Source of the DNA: Cytospora piceicola
Taxonomy: Eukaryota; Ascomycota; Sordariomycetes; Diaporthales; Cytosporaceae
Direction of reading: 5' to 3'
Assembly (NCBI GenBank): GCA_023375675.1
Contig: JALQBC010000032.1
Span: 124,001-188,000 of the forward strand
Length of the DNA: 64,000 nucleotides
Position numbers and translations under genes: made by a program. Position 1 is the stretch's first letter. Each line of letters starts with the position of its first letter. This document shows positions 22,615 through 33,700 of this stretch, piece by piece. Under the pieces are notes generated by a model. The model was not told the DNA's origin. It worked only from the letters and a program-made list of their open reading frames with translations, and ran no database searches.

Positions 22615-23912
22615 CCGTACTTTGCCCCGGCGCTCTCCTGCGTCAATTAAATTCCCCTCTTAGACCCGCCGCTACAGGTCGCCGGGGTGTTCTTATTTTA
22701 AACTGTTGACCAAACCGACAGGGACTTGGCGGTTTCAACTGCGTGGCCCATCTAAGGCGACGTGTCCTTTCACATGCATCAATTGATGAACATCGAGTCT
22801 CTTCATAGCCGAAGTGGAGAATTCCGACCAACCCACAGGCACAGTCACGATTCAACCTTTTTGACCCCGGTAATCTGAACTGTCTCCAAGCATGACGTCA
22901 AGCAAAAAGTAAAGTCGATAACTGAAACCTGATTAAGCCTTTCTTTGTTTTTTTATCTCGCATCTGTATCGCTGTGAGTTTCCTCCCCACGGTCGATTGT
23001 ACATATCTCGGGTAGAAACAATTACTCGGTGCCACAACTAGTGTTCCATCCAACCAGTTGACCTTTGCGACAGACTTGGTTGACGCAGCAACGATAACAG
23101 CAAGAGTCTTACTTATCCTACGAAACCAGCTCCATCTGCTAGCGGGTTACTCTAGGGGCCTTGACTTCAAATCGGGGACAACTGTAAGTCTTGTCTCGTA
23201 TAAAAAACCAAGTAGAAAAGAAAATAGGTGAAAAAGAGGAAATGCTGAATATTGAAAGAATAGGAGGAAAGAAGCACTCAAATTATGAAACGAAGGAGGG
23301 GGTGTATTTCCTACTTTTCTTCCTTTGTGAATCTTCTGGTGTGCTCCAGATGTCTCTCTGGCTTATCTTACTTGGAACGGAAGCCACGGCGAGTCTGTGC
23401 TCTGGGTCACGTATCTATGAAGTTGAAATAATTCAAGCATTGAGCACATAGAGGCTTATGCCTTGAAGCAGTTACCTCATTTATTCTATTTTGCATCATT
23501 GTCTTCGATATGAATAACAAAATACTCGGCTCACACGCATGCACCTGGCCCCCATACGTACACTAATTACACCGTGTTGCACATCAGGTCGAGAGCCGTT
23601 GACCCATCCAACTATCTATCAGGGCACTAGATGCCGAACGTCAAGGTTGTAAAACCAAGTGACATAGGAGACGCGCATGTCGACGCCTATGTTTCGTGCC
23701 CGAGCAGCTGGGGATAGGATGTGGGAGGAAACGGCCGAGACATAGCCTCTCCAACTGTTAACCATGCCGATGGTAGGACTATGCTGCTACTGTATTTTGT
23801 TAATATTGCAGGACATCTTCTCAATAAACTGCAAAATGTTTCTCTCACCATCCCATTCCAGTGTGCGAAGCCTCTAGGCTTCCTGATCAATATATATATA
23901 TATATATCCACC
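22615..23912. other. Intergenic region
   Basis: No gene recognised. An (AT)9 tract at 23890-23907 lies just before the start of the cupredoxin remnant and could have been its TATA region. Confidence 0.4.
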
Positions 23913-24530
23913 ATGCTATCCGTTACCTGACCCGCCGTCCTCTCGTTCCTGACAAGGCCACACTTTGTCAGGGCCAAAGCTGTCATATTCAGGACTACGG
24001 CTGACTCACCGTTCTTCGACCGGACCAACACTACTGCAGATATCGGGGACATGCTCGAGTTCCACTTCACGGCCTACAACGTAAGCATTGTCATGAGCGA
24101 CTACGACAGACCATGCCAGCCAGCTTCCACCTGAGGACCCTCGGACTTTGCTAAGGCAGACACAACTACAGAAGTTGTCAATCCAAGATGTTAGTGATTT
24201 TGAGGAAATGTCCAGCCTGCGGGGAGCTAGAAGCAACGGATAGCTAATATTAAATGTGTAATAGTCAACCTCCTTTCGCGTCGCAGTCAATGACACCAAG
24301 CCCATCGTCCACTACTGCTCTCAAAACGGCCCAGACTCCGGAGACCATTGCAAAGGCGACGGCATGGCCGGCGTGATCAACGAGCCTGCCTTGGCCAAGC
24401 TTCAGGCTTACAGGGATCAGCCGTGTCGGTGAACACGAGTGTGAATCCTGCAGCTGGGCCTTTCGGTGGCGTGTTTGCCGTGAACCCGGACATAGCGGCT
24501 ATAGATGGCACCTCTATGACGAGTTCGCCG
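23913..24530 (+). pseudogene. Decayed cupredoxin-like secreted protein gene
   Basis: A start ATG at 23913 opens a frame with a hydrophobic leader but meets TGA at 23928-23930. Past that stop the same frame reads GDMLEFHFTAYN, MSDYDRPCQPAS, closely resembling the fungal extracellular cupredoxin pattern (VGDxVEFHF...NHSV...PCxP), and stops at TGA 24132-24134. A second segment from about 24283 reads VNDTKPIVHYCSQNG and HCKGDGMAGVINEP, the family's C-terminal copper-site region; a further shift near 24430 leads to NPAAGPFGGVF. The His of the NHS motif appears as Val (AYNVSIV). Both early stops are one C-to-T change from CGA. I see the family pattern clearly but not an intact frame. The family's members are secreted, often Ser-rich, blue-copper-fold proteins. 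Confidence 0.6.
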
Positions 24531-25316
24531 ACTTCAATGCATGTTAGTGCTACAGTTGGCGGATCTGGCGCGGTCGAATGGTCGTTACCTTGGGATCATT
24601 GTTGCGACCATAGGCCTTTCCCGTCGCGGTTTGAAAGGTTATGTCAGTCACTATGCTGGAAACATAGAGGTCAGAGCGTCGAAGGAAGGAAAGGAGGTAA
24701 TTTGGGCCGTATTGGGAGCTAGCTGCCACGTCCCGTATTGGCTAGAGGTCCTGTTGGGTCAACATTGAAGCATCCTCGCTTAGACCCAACAGTCGCAATC
24801 AGCCATACACCAACCGTTGTCATCTGCAGTTGGCTCAGTTTTGAAGATAAGAATCCAGTATATGTACCGTAGCTTACTGCCAATGATCGCACTCCTTGGC
24901 CCACTCCAATATGACCGGCGAATAAGATTATCTATTGTATGACATGGATTTGGCAGATACCCTGACATACCCTAGGGTACATTACATATGTAAACATTGT
25001 TGGTAAATTTACTCGAGGCGACAGCACCATGGTGCGGCTGTTCCTCAATGATTCAGTACTTGAGCACTCCAGATGTCAGCTTCCCCGTAAATACCCTGGG
25101 GTACATATATGCGCAGGATGGTTTCACGTCCAACAGGCCAGACCCACTGGATGTCTTCAAATCGTATCTTCATCTTTCTGGACAGGCAGTGTTGAGTCTC
25201 TAACTCCGCACTCCACACTTCAACCGCATGAGTTTACTTCACTCTGGCACTCAAAGAGATTCTCTTGAAAGCGGTGGTCGTCTTGTCGCCAGCTTTATTC
25301 TCAGTCTTACTAGCAG
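24531..25316. other. Intergenic region
   Basis: No gene seen; upstream region of the P450 gene. Two near-identical ACCCTGGGGTACAT/ACCCTAGGGTACAT segments occur at about 24969 and 25096. Confidence 0.35.
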
Positions 25317-26976
25317 ATGACCATGCCAACCCCAATCGTAGTGTTTCTGGTAGGAAGTGCGGTGACATACGCCTTCCTATGGGCTTTAGCCTATCTCAAC
25401 CATGACCCGAGAGAACCCCCGCCAGTTGCCGGCTCTATTCCGTTCATCAGTCCCCTATTTGGGCTGATTACTGAGAAGAAAAACTTCTATCTTCGAATGA
25501 GGCAAGAAATGCTTGTTTTTCGTGGCATTGTCAAGTGCTGACCTGACATCACTCCAGGGACAAACATGGTCTTCCCATCTACTCACTCCGAATGCCCGGC
25601 CCAACTACTTACGTCGTAAATTCATTCCATCTGGTCCAACAGATCGACAAACACATCCAGACTGTTGCCTTCACCCCGATTGAGCTAAGGGCAGTCGAAA
25701 CGACTATGGGAGCGACCAAGGAGACCTTGGACAAAATGAACGGAGACCAGCTCCTCACCGACAAAGGTTACTTCATGAGCTTCCCTAGGAACATCGCCGC
25801 GGGAGCGTCACCCGGGCCCGGCCTTGATACCCTGAGCAGAACTGCTGTCACCACTCTCGCGGCGTCCCTTGACAAGCTGGCCGCGCAAGGGACGACTGTC
25901 GTCGAGCTCTTTGATTGGGTCCGGCATGAGGTTTTCGCAGCGACGATGGAGGCTACCTATGGACCACACAATCCTTTCCGCCTACCAGAGAATGAGAAGG
26001 ACTGGTTGTGAGTAAACAGGCCTCCTCTGGTACCGGATAGTGTTTCTGACATCGTACCAGCACGTTCGAGCCGGGCCTCATGACGCTCCTCGTAGGCATT
26101 TTGCCTGGAGTATTGGCCAGAGAAAGCCTCAAAGCGCGTGACCGCTTGATCGCGGAGCTGAAGAAGTATTTCCGGGACGACATGCATCTTGATGGTTCTC
26201 TTTTGGTCCAGCTCCGCCTAGCGCACAATGTCCGGTTTGGTCTCGGTCTCGACGAGACTGCGCATACGGAAATTGGCCAGGTCAATGCCAGCATCAGCAA
26301 CACGGTCCCCGGTGCTTTCTGGGCCTTGTGGCAGATCTTGGCCGATCCGGTCGTCTTCGCGGACTGTCAGCGCGAGGCATCTCAGCTTGTGCAGACGAGC
26401 CCCGATGGCGTCTGTACCATCGATCTCGCGAAGGTTAGCACGGCTTGCCCTATTCTCGCGTCTACATGGCAGGAGGTCTTACGGTTCCACGGCACGAGCA
26501 TCGCCGCACGTGTTGTACAACAAGACACTTTGATCGATAACAAGTACCTCCTGAAGAAAGACAGCATGGTCATCATGCCAACTCATGTTGCACACACAGA
26601 CGAGTCGGTCTGGGGTCCAACAGCGAAGCAGTTTGACCACAGGCGCTTTCTTAAGCCGAACAAGGGCGGTGGGAAGCGTGTTCCAGCAGCAGCTTTTCGT
26701 GGTTTTGGAGGCGGCGCGGTCTTGTGTCCTGGTCGACACTTTGTCAGTACAGAGATCCTTTCGTTTTCTGCTCTCTTGCTGGCAAGGTTCGATGTTCGCC
26801 CAGTCAGTAGCAAGTGGGTTGATCCAAAGAAAGACTATGTGATGAACACTGCCTTTCCAATACCGAAAGAGAAAGTTCCTGTGGAAATTATTTCCAAGAA
26901 TGACATGAAGTGGAATGTCATCTTCTCGGACAGTAGCAAGGGCATCAACATAGATCTTGAAGATGGCGATCAGTGA
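25317..26976 (+). CDS. Cytochrome P450 (microsomal, CYP7/8-like fungal group)
   Basis: Exons 25317-25501, 25558-26007 and 26061-26976 give 516 residues. The N-terminus is a membrane anchor (IVVFLVGSAVTYAFLWALAYL) followed by the proline-rich hinge REPPPVAGSIPF. The first intron uses a GC donor (AG|GCAAGA ... CAG): that join gives YLRMRDKHGLPIYSLRMPG, the expected beta-1 strand, and no GT donor fits. The ExxR of helix K is EVLR (350-353) and the heme signature is FGGGAVLCPGRHF with Cys434 as thiolate ligand. The I-helix reads NTVPGAFWALWQ, with Pro-Gly where many P450s have A/G-G-x-x-T; this and overall layout resemble oxysterol 7alpha-hydroxylase/prostacyclin-synthase-type fungal P450s. Substrate unknown. 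No biosynthetic partner enzyme lies next to it. Confidence 0.9.
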
Positions 26977-27948
26977 GACCAAAGATGGCCGTGGTACGAA
27001 GTAGAGATTTCAATTTCAGGTTTAGATTTAGTGTCGAGCCGAGCAATGATAGTATGAGCCGAATAGCAGAACCACAGAATGGTCAAGGCCGAGGAGGTGC
27101 CAATCGTTAATGCCAGACCGAACTTCGATCCGACATCGGTACCATCTCAGAATCAATATCTGTGTTGTAGCCGTCTAAGAGGCCCAACGGTTATTGAGGA
27201 AGGGGGTAATGTTACGGCTACACACTTAATGATTGCTTCTCGCGTTCCCGTCCAGCGTTGGCAAGCTCAAGGATTATATGTCTAACATTTGAGAAATGAT
27301 AAGCATTTGCGAGCCTTTGTTTCTATGTCCGGATGCTCCATGAGCAACAAGCCATGAGATTCATTGCTAGTAACCAATTAGTTAGGTGGCTTATCACCTG
27401 CGGACATCCTGAAATGCACGAGCGAGGTAGCTGCCCAGCACTTGAGATGCCACCCGTTGACCAGACGATGAGCGGGATGAACTTGTAACGCCTTTTTTCG
27501 TGGACCTGTAGCATACCAACACGGTGCTCATGTTCACAAGTTTTTTGCATTATACAAGGTGGTGTTGTCCTTTGTTGAACATTGCTATAGTTTACCTAGG
27601 CACAATGCTGCCCCTGGTGATTATAGCTCCCGAGGTCCGCTGTAAATGGATGGCCCGGGTAATTCGATCTCGTTTCACTATACACTATTGTCCAACATTT
27701 CTCACCTAAGCACATCTGTCATATCCCACCTGACCTCCGCCTCTTTCTCCTGGAGCAACTTCAGAGTTGGACCCCCACCCCCACCCCCACCCATGGCCCA
27801 TATACAAAATCTGCCTGAGCGGCGTTATGGCCCCTGTGTCCAGCCGAAGCATTTACTAACGCCCTCGCCCCCTCTCCCACAGTGCCTAAAAGCGGCGAAC
27901 CATAATAGCGTACATTAGGTAGAGTAGCTGCTCGAGCCGACCTTGGCC
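26977..27948. other. Intergenic region
   Basis: No gene recognised. A (CCCCCA)n-like tract lies at about 27772-27793. Confidence 0.4.
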
Positions 27949-28118
27949 CCCTTATCTCAAAGTAGATCTACAAGCCCTTTATCTCCCTTCAATATTGCTA
28001 TGTATAGTAGCGAGTAGTCAAAATTATCCTTCGCGTTGACATTTGCCCCGTTCTTGAGAAGAAGCCTTACTTCGCCAGCTGTTACAGTCCCGGCATCGAC
28101 TGCTCGAAATAGTAGCGT
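27949..28118 (-). pseudogene. Orphan ankyrin repeats beyond the NLR stop codon
   Basis: Directly after the TAG that ends the NLR gene the same minus-strand frame continues as TLLFRAVDAG, VRLLLKNGANVNAKDN and LLYIAILKGDKGLVDLL before a TGA at about 27965. These are ordinary ankyrin half-repeats and show that the array once, or in other alleles, extended by about 50 residues. Confidence 0.7.
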
Positions 28119-31100
28119 CTAACTAGAGGAATCCTTCGAATCGACTTTAAGAAGAACCTTAATCATACCTTCATCTCTGCCGTAAGAGACTGCTAGGGAT
28201 AGTGGCGTCAGACCAGCGTTATCCTTCGAATCGACTTCAGCCCCGTTTTCAAGAAGAACCTTAAGGATACCTTCATCTTGGCCGTACCCAGGGTAAACGA
28301 CTGCTTGGGATAGTGGCGTCCGACCAGCGTGATCCTTCGAATCGACTTCAGCCCCGTTTTCAAGAAGAACCTTAAGGATACCTTCATCTCTGCCATGAGA
28401 GACTGCTAGGGATAGTGGCGTCAGACCAGCGTTATCCTTCGAATCGACTTCAGCCCCGTTTTCAAGAAGAACCTTAAGGATACCTTCATCTCTGCCGTGA
28501 GAGACTGCTAGGGATAGTGGCGTCCAACCAAAGTGATCCTTCGAATCGACTTCAGCCCCGTTTTCAAGAAGAACCTTAAGGATACCTTTATCTCTGCCGT
28601 AAAAGACTGCTTGGGATAGCGGTGTCCAACCAAAGTTATCCTTCGAATCGACTTCAGCCCCGTTTTCAAGAAGGAGCTCTATAATTCTCTTATGCCCGTG
28701 TTGAGCTGCTAGGAATAGTAGAGTCTTGCCAGAGCTATTCTTCGAATTGACTTCAGCCCCACCCTCAAGAAGAACCTTAGAGACACCTTTATCTCTACCG
28801 CATAAGATTGCTTGGGATAGTGGCGTCTGACCAGAATTATCCTTCGAATCGACTTCAGCCCCATTCTCAAGAAGGAGCCTTATAATTCTCTCATGCCCGT
28901 GTTGAGCTGCTAGGAATAGTGGAGTCTTGCCAGAGCTATTCTTCGAATTGACTTCAGCCCCACCTTCAAGAAGAGGCCTCACAATACTTTCATACCCCTT
29001 TTCAGCTGCTCGGCAAAGTAGCCAGGAGCTAGAGCCTTCCTTCGGATCGATCGTAGCCCCGTTATCGAGAAGAAACTTTACAGTGCCTTCATGCCCGCAC
29101 TCGACTGCTCGAAATAGTAGCGTTTGACCAGAGGAATCCTTCGAATCGATTTCAGCCCCATTCTCCAGAAGTAGCTTTACAATACCTAGGTGCCCCTTCT
29201 CGACTGCCACGTAAAGGGGCATCCGGCCTGTGCCACTCTTCGAATCGATTTCAGCCCCGTTCTCCAGAAGTAGCTTTACAATACCTAGGTGCCCCTCCTC
29301 GACTGCCACATGAAGGGGCATCCGGTTTGATCTACTTTTCAAATCGGCATTGGCCCCGTTCTCCAAAAGGAATTGAACAAGGCTCTCGTCTCCTCGCGAG
29401 GCAGCCCGTGTTAGCGCGGTAAAACGGACCTTGTTCCTTTCACGTATATCCATATCTCCCGCGAACAACAATCGTATAAGCTGAAGCCTTATCCGATTGT
29501 AGTTATCGAGCATGGGTATAAGACTTGCAAGACCTGTATAGCGGTGGGTGCCAGATTTCGCGAAGACATTATGGAAATTTCCCCAAACATCCAAAGGGTA
29601 CTCTTGTAAGAAAGTATCTTGTGAAAAGTCGATGGCTGCAACATCAGCGTGGGCAAGTACATAGCTTGTTGCATACTCCAGAAGCGGCATTTTGGTCGCC
29701 ACCGATTGTCGTAATGACTTTGCGTCTTCTGAAGTAGCTTTTGGGAGTTCACTGGTGAGAGGAACCAGGCTGGGGATGTACTCCTGTCCCCTCCTGATGA
29801 TTTCCTCACAGCACCTGGCCTTCAAGGTATTGTGACTCAAACCTGCAAACATCTTGCCATCAAGCCGTGGCCAGAGCCTTTGTATCCCATCCGAGTGTCT
29901 CAACAAGAAGAAATCCCGAACAGACTCGTGGATGAATTGGACAGTTGGCTCCTTCTTTTTGCTTCTCGTCTTGGTGAGCTCAGCGAAGCCTTTGGATGAA
30001 CTGAGGACGAATTGACGCAGATCGTCTTGCGAAATCTCCCCAGACTGCCAAGATGACATAATCGCCTCGTTGTCAGCTTCTCGAAGAGCAAAGAAGTACT
30101 CTTCCATCTTCAGTGGCCGGATTGCAAAGAGTATCCATTGTATGCAGAGACGGAAGTCATCTAGGTCTTCTTTGTCTCTTGTGACAATCATCTCGAACAA
30201 TTCGTGCAAGCCAGAAGGAATATCGTTCAGGCACCTCTGATACCGGTCCAATTTACCACCAGAGCATGCCTTGTTGAGCATTGGGATCACTAAAGCAACC
30301 CAAAGGAAGATGCCTGCTGACTTCTCCAGAATCTGCTTTCTGAGTTCATCGGCCTTTTTAGACGTTCCCAGTCTCAATTGTGACTTGATGTATCGAACAA
30401 TGTCGAGCCTGTGCTCTTCCTCTTCGTCAAGCTTTATCTCGATGCCTTTCTTGACGAAGATGGTGGGGTAGTAACGACTTGAGAAGCAGATGCGTAGGTT
30501 GAGGTTATGCTCAGCAGCTCTTTCACCTAGATCTTCAAAGAATGATACCATATCAGCAACATCGTCGTCGCTACACTCGTCAAGTGCATCGATGAAGAGA
30601 CGAAGTTCCCGGTCACCCTTGAAGTATCCAATGGCATTCGCCAAAGTTTGCTTCAAAAGTTCAATCTGCCAGCCGCTCCTTTGGATGACACGGTAGGCGT
30701 TCGTTCCGAGCAGATCAAACACAGCACGAAACTCTTCGAACTTATCAAGGAGCTGCCATAACAACGATCGGTAAAGGCCAAGTGTCGACCGTTCCAGCTC
30801 TTCTCCCCGGGCGTTGAAGAAGAACGACATCACCACTATCTCGCGGTTGACAGTAGCCGTGTGTCTCGCGTGGATGTCGAGGAACTTCATCAATATTGAC
30901 TTGCCGGCCCCTGGCTTTCCCTTAATCCAGAGAAACCCGTGGTGATCATGGATTCTTTTCGGATCCAACCACTGGCGGTACTCATCTTTCTTTAGAAGCC
31001 ACTGGCAAGTCATTTTGTGAGCAGACTTTAGAGACAGGAGGCGAGCGTCGATCTCATCGAAGTAAAGTAGGTCCATCAAATCTCTTCTCGCTTGCAGGTC

Positions 31101-32440
31101 TTCGGCAGACACGGCAATGTCCGTGTCCATTGCAGAGCCACTGTCCGGTCCAATTGTGAAGCCTGCCACTGCCCTGGTACCATCAGTCGCCCAGCGTGTA
31201 GACGCGAGATCGCGAATCACGAGGCTGACGGCGGACGCGACCTTCCGGTACTCATTGTCCTCGATTCCGGTGAATCGAACCATGTCCATATGATTGTTGG
31301 AAATGTGGCGAGGCGTCTCGATGGTTGGATCGTCCAGACGGGACGAATCATCATCCACGACCTGCGTATAACAGTCAAAACCACGCGACTAGGCAATGTA
31401 TAGATGAAGTTGGAGCTTACCTTCTTACCGCCGAGGCCACTTACACCATATTCCTCCTGAAACGAATAGACGACCAGATTCCTCTGTTTGGCCAGACTCA
31501 GAAAGCCGTCTCTGATTTCCCTCAGATACTCGCCGCTTGGCATCAGAGTCCCAACGATACTGTCGTTCAGTTTGAAAGCAAACCCCTTTGCCAGCGCCGT
31601 CAATATTTGGCGAATGCCCGGACCGAGAGGGTCCGCTCCTCGATGCGGAGTGCCGAAAAAGAAGACGCCGACAGTCGAGGCCACAATATAGTGGAGGTGT
31701 GGCTTCACATGTTCAAAGTCTCGTGACTTCATCAGGGCGATCTTTGCAACCAGGCCTCCGAGGCTGTGTGCGATGAAGAGCAAGGGTCGAGAGGGAACGT
31801 CTCTGCGGACCTCCTCCAAGGCACAGAGCAAGTCCCAACCATGATCCGCCACATTCATCTTGCTCACGGGGCCAACAAAGGCGTGCCGTATTTTAGTGTC
31901 GTATCCGTACGTGAGAACTCGAGCGTTGGGAATAGTCAAAGGAAGCAGGTCTCGGGGCCAAAAGACGTCTCGTCGCGCAGCCGTTGTAGAATGGGATCTG
32001 ACCGTCCTGCAATCTTGTGTTTCCCGGGCACGACCCATGATGAGCCGGGGCACCTTGAACGACCGCTTTTCATGGTCGCTATTATCGTTGGTGTCGAAAT
32101 CGAAAGACCGCTTGTGCTTCGTTGCAGAGGGCACGGAGGGTCGGGAGGGCGTGAAGGTCGTCGACGTCGTCGAGGTCTTCGAGGCGCTGCCACCGGGCTC
32201 ACTCTGCTCAGGCACGACCGCCCGGTCGCGGGCGACACTTTGCTCCACATTCTTCCGAGTCCAAGTCAGTTCAGGATCACCTGTGAACCCATGGACGAGG
32301 ACGATGCTATTTGGTATGGGATCAGCAAGGACTGTTGTTGGGGAGCAGATGGTGCGGCTGGCTATCCGGCACTTAACCTACTCGATAGCAGGGCTTTCCC
32401 CTTCATACAAGACGGTAATGCCTTTCTTATTCACCGACAT
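28119..32440 (-). CDS. NLR-like protein: alpha/beta hydrolase - NACHT - ankyrin repeats
   Basis: Exons 32440-32382, 32306-31421 and 31361-28119 (minus) give 1395 residues. The start exon joins as GESPAIDIVLVHGFTGDP, the expected N-terminus of SesB-type lipase-like domains. The nucleophile motif is AHSLGGLVAK (Ser about 201), followed by FFGTPHRG; a Ser/Thr-rich insert of about 65 residues interrupts this domain. NACHT follows: Walker A GKPGAGKS (about 463-470) and Walker B LRLFIDALDE. From about residue 960 there are 13 full ankyrin repeats plus a partial one. Fungal proteins of this plan act as intracellular receptors for non-self recognition and regulated cell death; the hydrolase is the presumed effector, NACHT the switch, the repeats the sensor. 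The last repeats are nearly identical in DNA, and the frame ends in a TAG inside a repeat. The specific ligand is unknown. Confidence 0.9.
28140..28760 (-). repeat. Near-identical ~102-bp ankyrin-coding tandem repeats
   Basis: At least five units of about 102 bp (34 codons, one unit 111 bp) repeat with few differences; each encodes GAEVDSKD-xx-G-x-TPLS-x-AV ... GILKVLLEN. Differences cluster at the same codons (NA, HF, NF or HA after KD; L, R or W before TPL; SHG or FYG after AV). Units with older, more divergent sequence lie towards the NACHT side. Confidence 0.85.
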
Positions 32441-33068
32441 TATGGGATAGCTGGCCGGAATGTTGTAAGAGGGTGGTTTGATGGCTGTTTCAAATGATAA
32501 AGATGAGACTAGAAACGAGACTCTTTGGGCACCCTCACGGTTTGAACTCTGCAACATCATATCTTGCCAGACCAAGGGGCTGGGCAGCGATGGAGTATTG
32601 GGTGCAAGCCCTCAGCCACATGCACCCCGCCACTGGTCTCTGCTGACTGCATAGCCCGCCATCAATCCTCCAGTAATGCGGAAGGACATGTTCATCAAGA
32701 AGCTGGTACATTGGTAGACTTCGAAATGGATGGCCACGTAACGAATTAATCGACGATGATAAGAAGATAGTTGTCCTTCCAGCATGGTGGCGAAGCTCAT
32801 GGCACTGGCTTCCATAACCCCACCATTGTTCCCCTTGAACCCTTCTCTTTCTGTGCGGCTCGCTGAACTGAAGGGCATCTGGAGTCAGGAATCCTGGTGG
32901 ATGGCTTCGCAACGGGACCAGTCGTTTCAGCGGCCAGAGGTGACGGGAATTTAGACGAACGATGGTGTTTCTGACCCTCATCCAAAAATCTCTGCCCGGA
33001 TTTCATATCTACCCGATTTCAGTGTCTCATGGGTGCCTCAATTCTGTGCCTTTTTACGCTTCTTACGC
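32441..33068. other. Intergenic region
   Basis: Upstream of the NLR-like gene; no recognisable gene. Confidence 0.35.
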
Positions 33069-33700
33069 TTTTCCTGCACAGCCTGTTCGCGGACACCCAG
33101 CTCCTCTGCAAGGATGTCATGACATGCCCAGACCTCGCTTGACCTCAGGGTACCCAGCGTCCTTTAGATGCTCTGCGAAGACACTGACAAAGGACGCAGC
33201 CTTACGGTCTGCCTTCTTCTCCTCACGAGCATGAAACTTCGGCGACTTGTTTAACTTACCGCAGTCCGTGCAGGTGCCCCCAGGAAAGTCCTTTGGCATA
33301 AGAGTGCAGTGCCTGCCGGGACCCTGGAAATGAGAAATAGAGCCTTGCATGTGCTGCAGGCACACGTTAGATTTGGTCCGACTGGTTGGGTTGAACGAGG
33401 TCCCTGTCGTAGAACAGATATCCGATCAGCGACCTGACGCGCTCGCTTCGGTCCAAAATAAAGGTAGCGAGGTGCTGCTTGCTTTTCTTATAGACATATC
33501 TGCGCGAGAATTGACAGTTGACATCGGAATGGCCGACTAGCTACTCGGACATACTCGTATAACCAGACCCGAGGATCATGTCAAATATCTTGATGGTAAG
33601 ATTGCGAGCAACATATCGTCAGTAATGTCCATGACGACGTAGTCATCGGAAATATTTTCGCTGTGGATGGTGAACTTCTGCAACTTATGTTCGTCATTGT
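33069..33700 (-). pseudogene. Unidentified coding-like remnant, several frames
   Basis: On the minus strand four consecutive segments read like protein but in shifting frames. They are KLQKFTIHSENISDDYVVMD; then LVGHSDVNCQFSRRYVYKKS with KQHLATFILDRSERVRSLIG; then a segment with CLQHMQGSISHF, CTLMPKDF, CTDCGKLNKSPKF and SVFAEHLKDAGYP; and finally CHDILAEELGVREQAVQEKR ending in a Lys/Arg tail. A TAG lies before LVGHSD. The GHSD...RRY part followed by LDRSE...LIG faintly recalls the C-terminus of DUF3435-type tyrosine recombinases, but I would not assign it. It may be a decayed gene or a gene with introns I could not place. Confidence 0.35.

Noticed and set aside
28140..28760. Regular ~102-bp repeats resembling a spaced array (CRISPR-like at first glance)
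   Set aside because: They are in frame, translate as ankyrin repeats inside an NLR gene, and lie in a eukaryotic genome.
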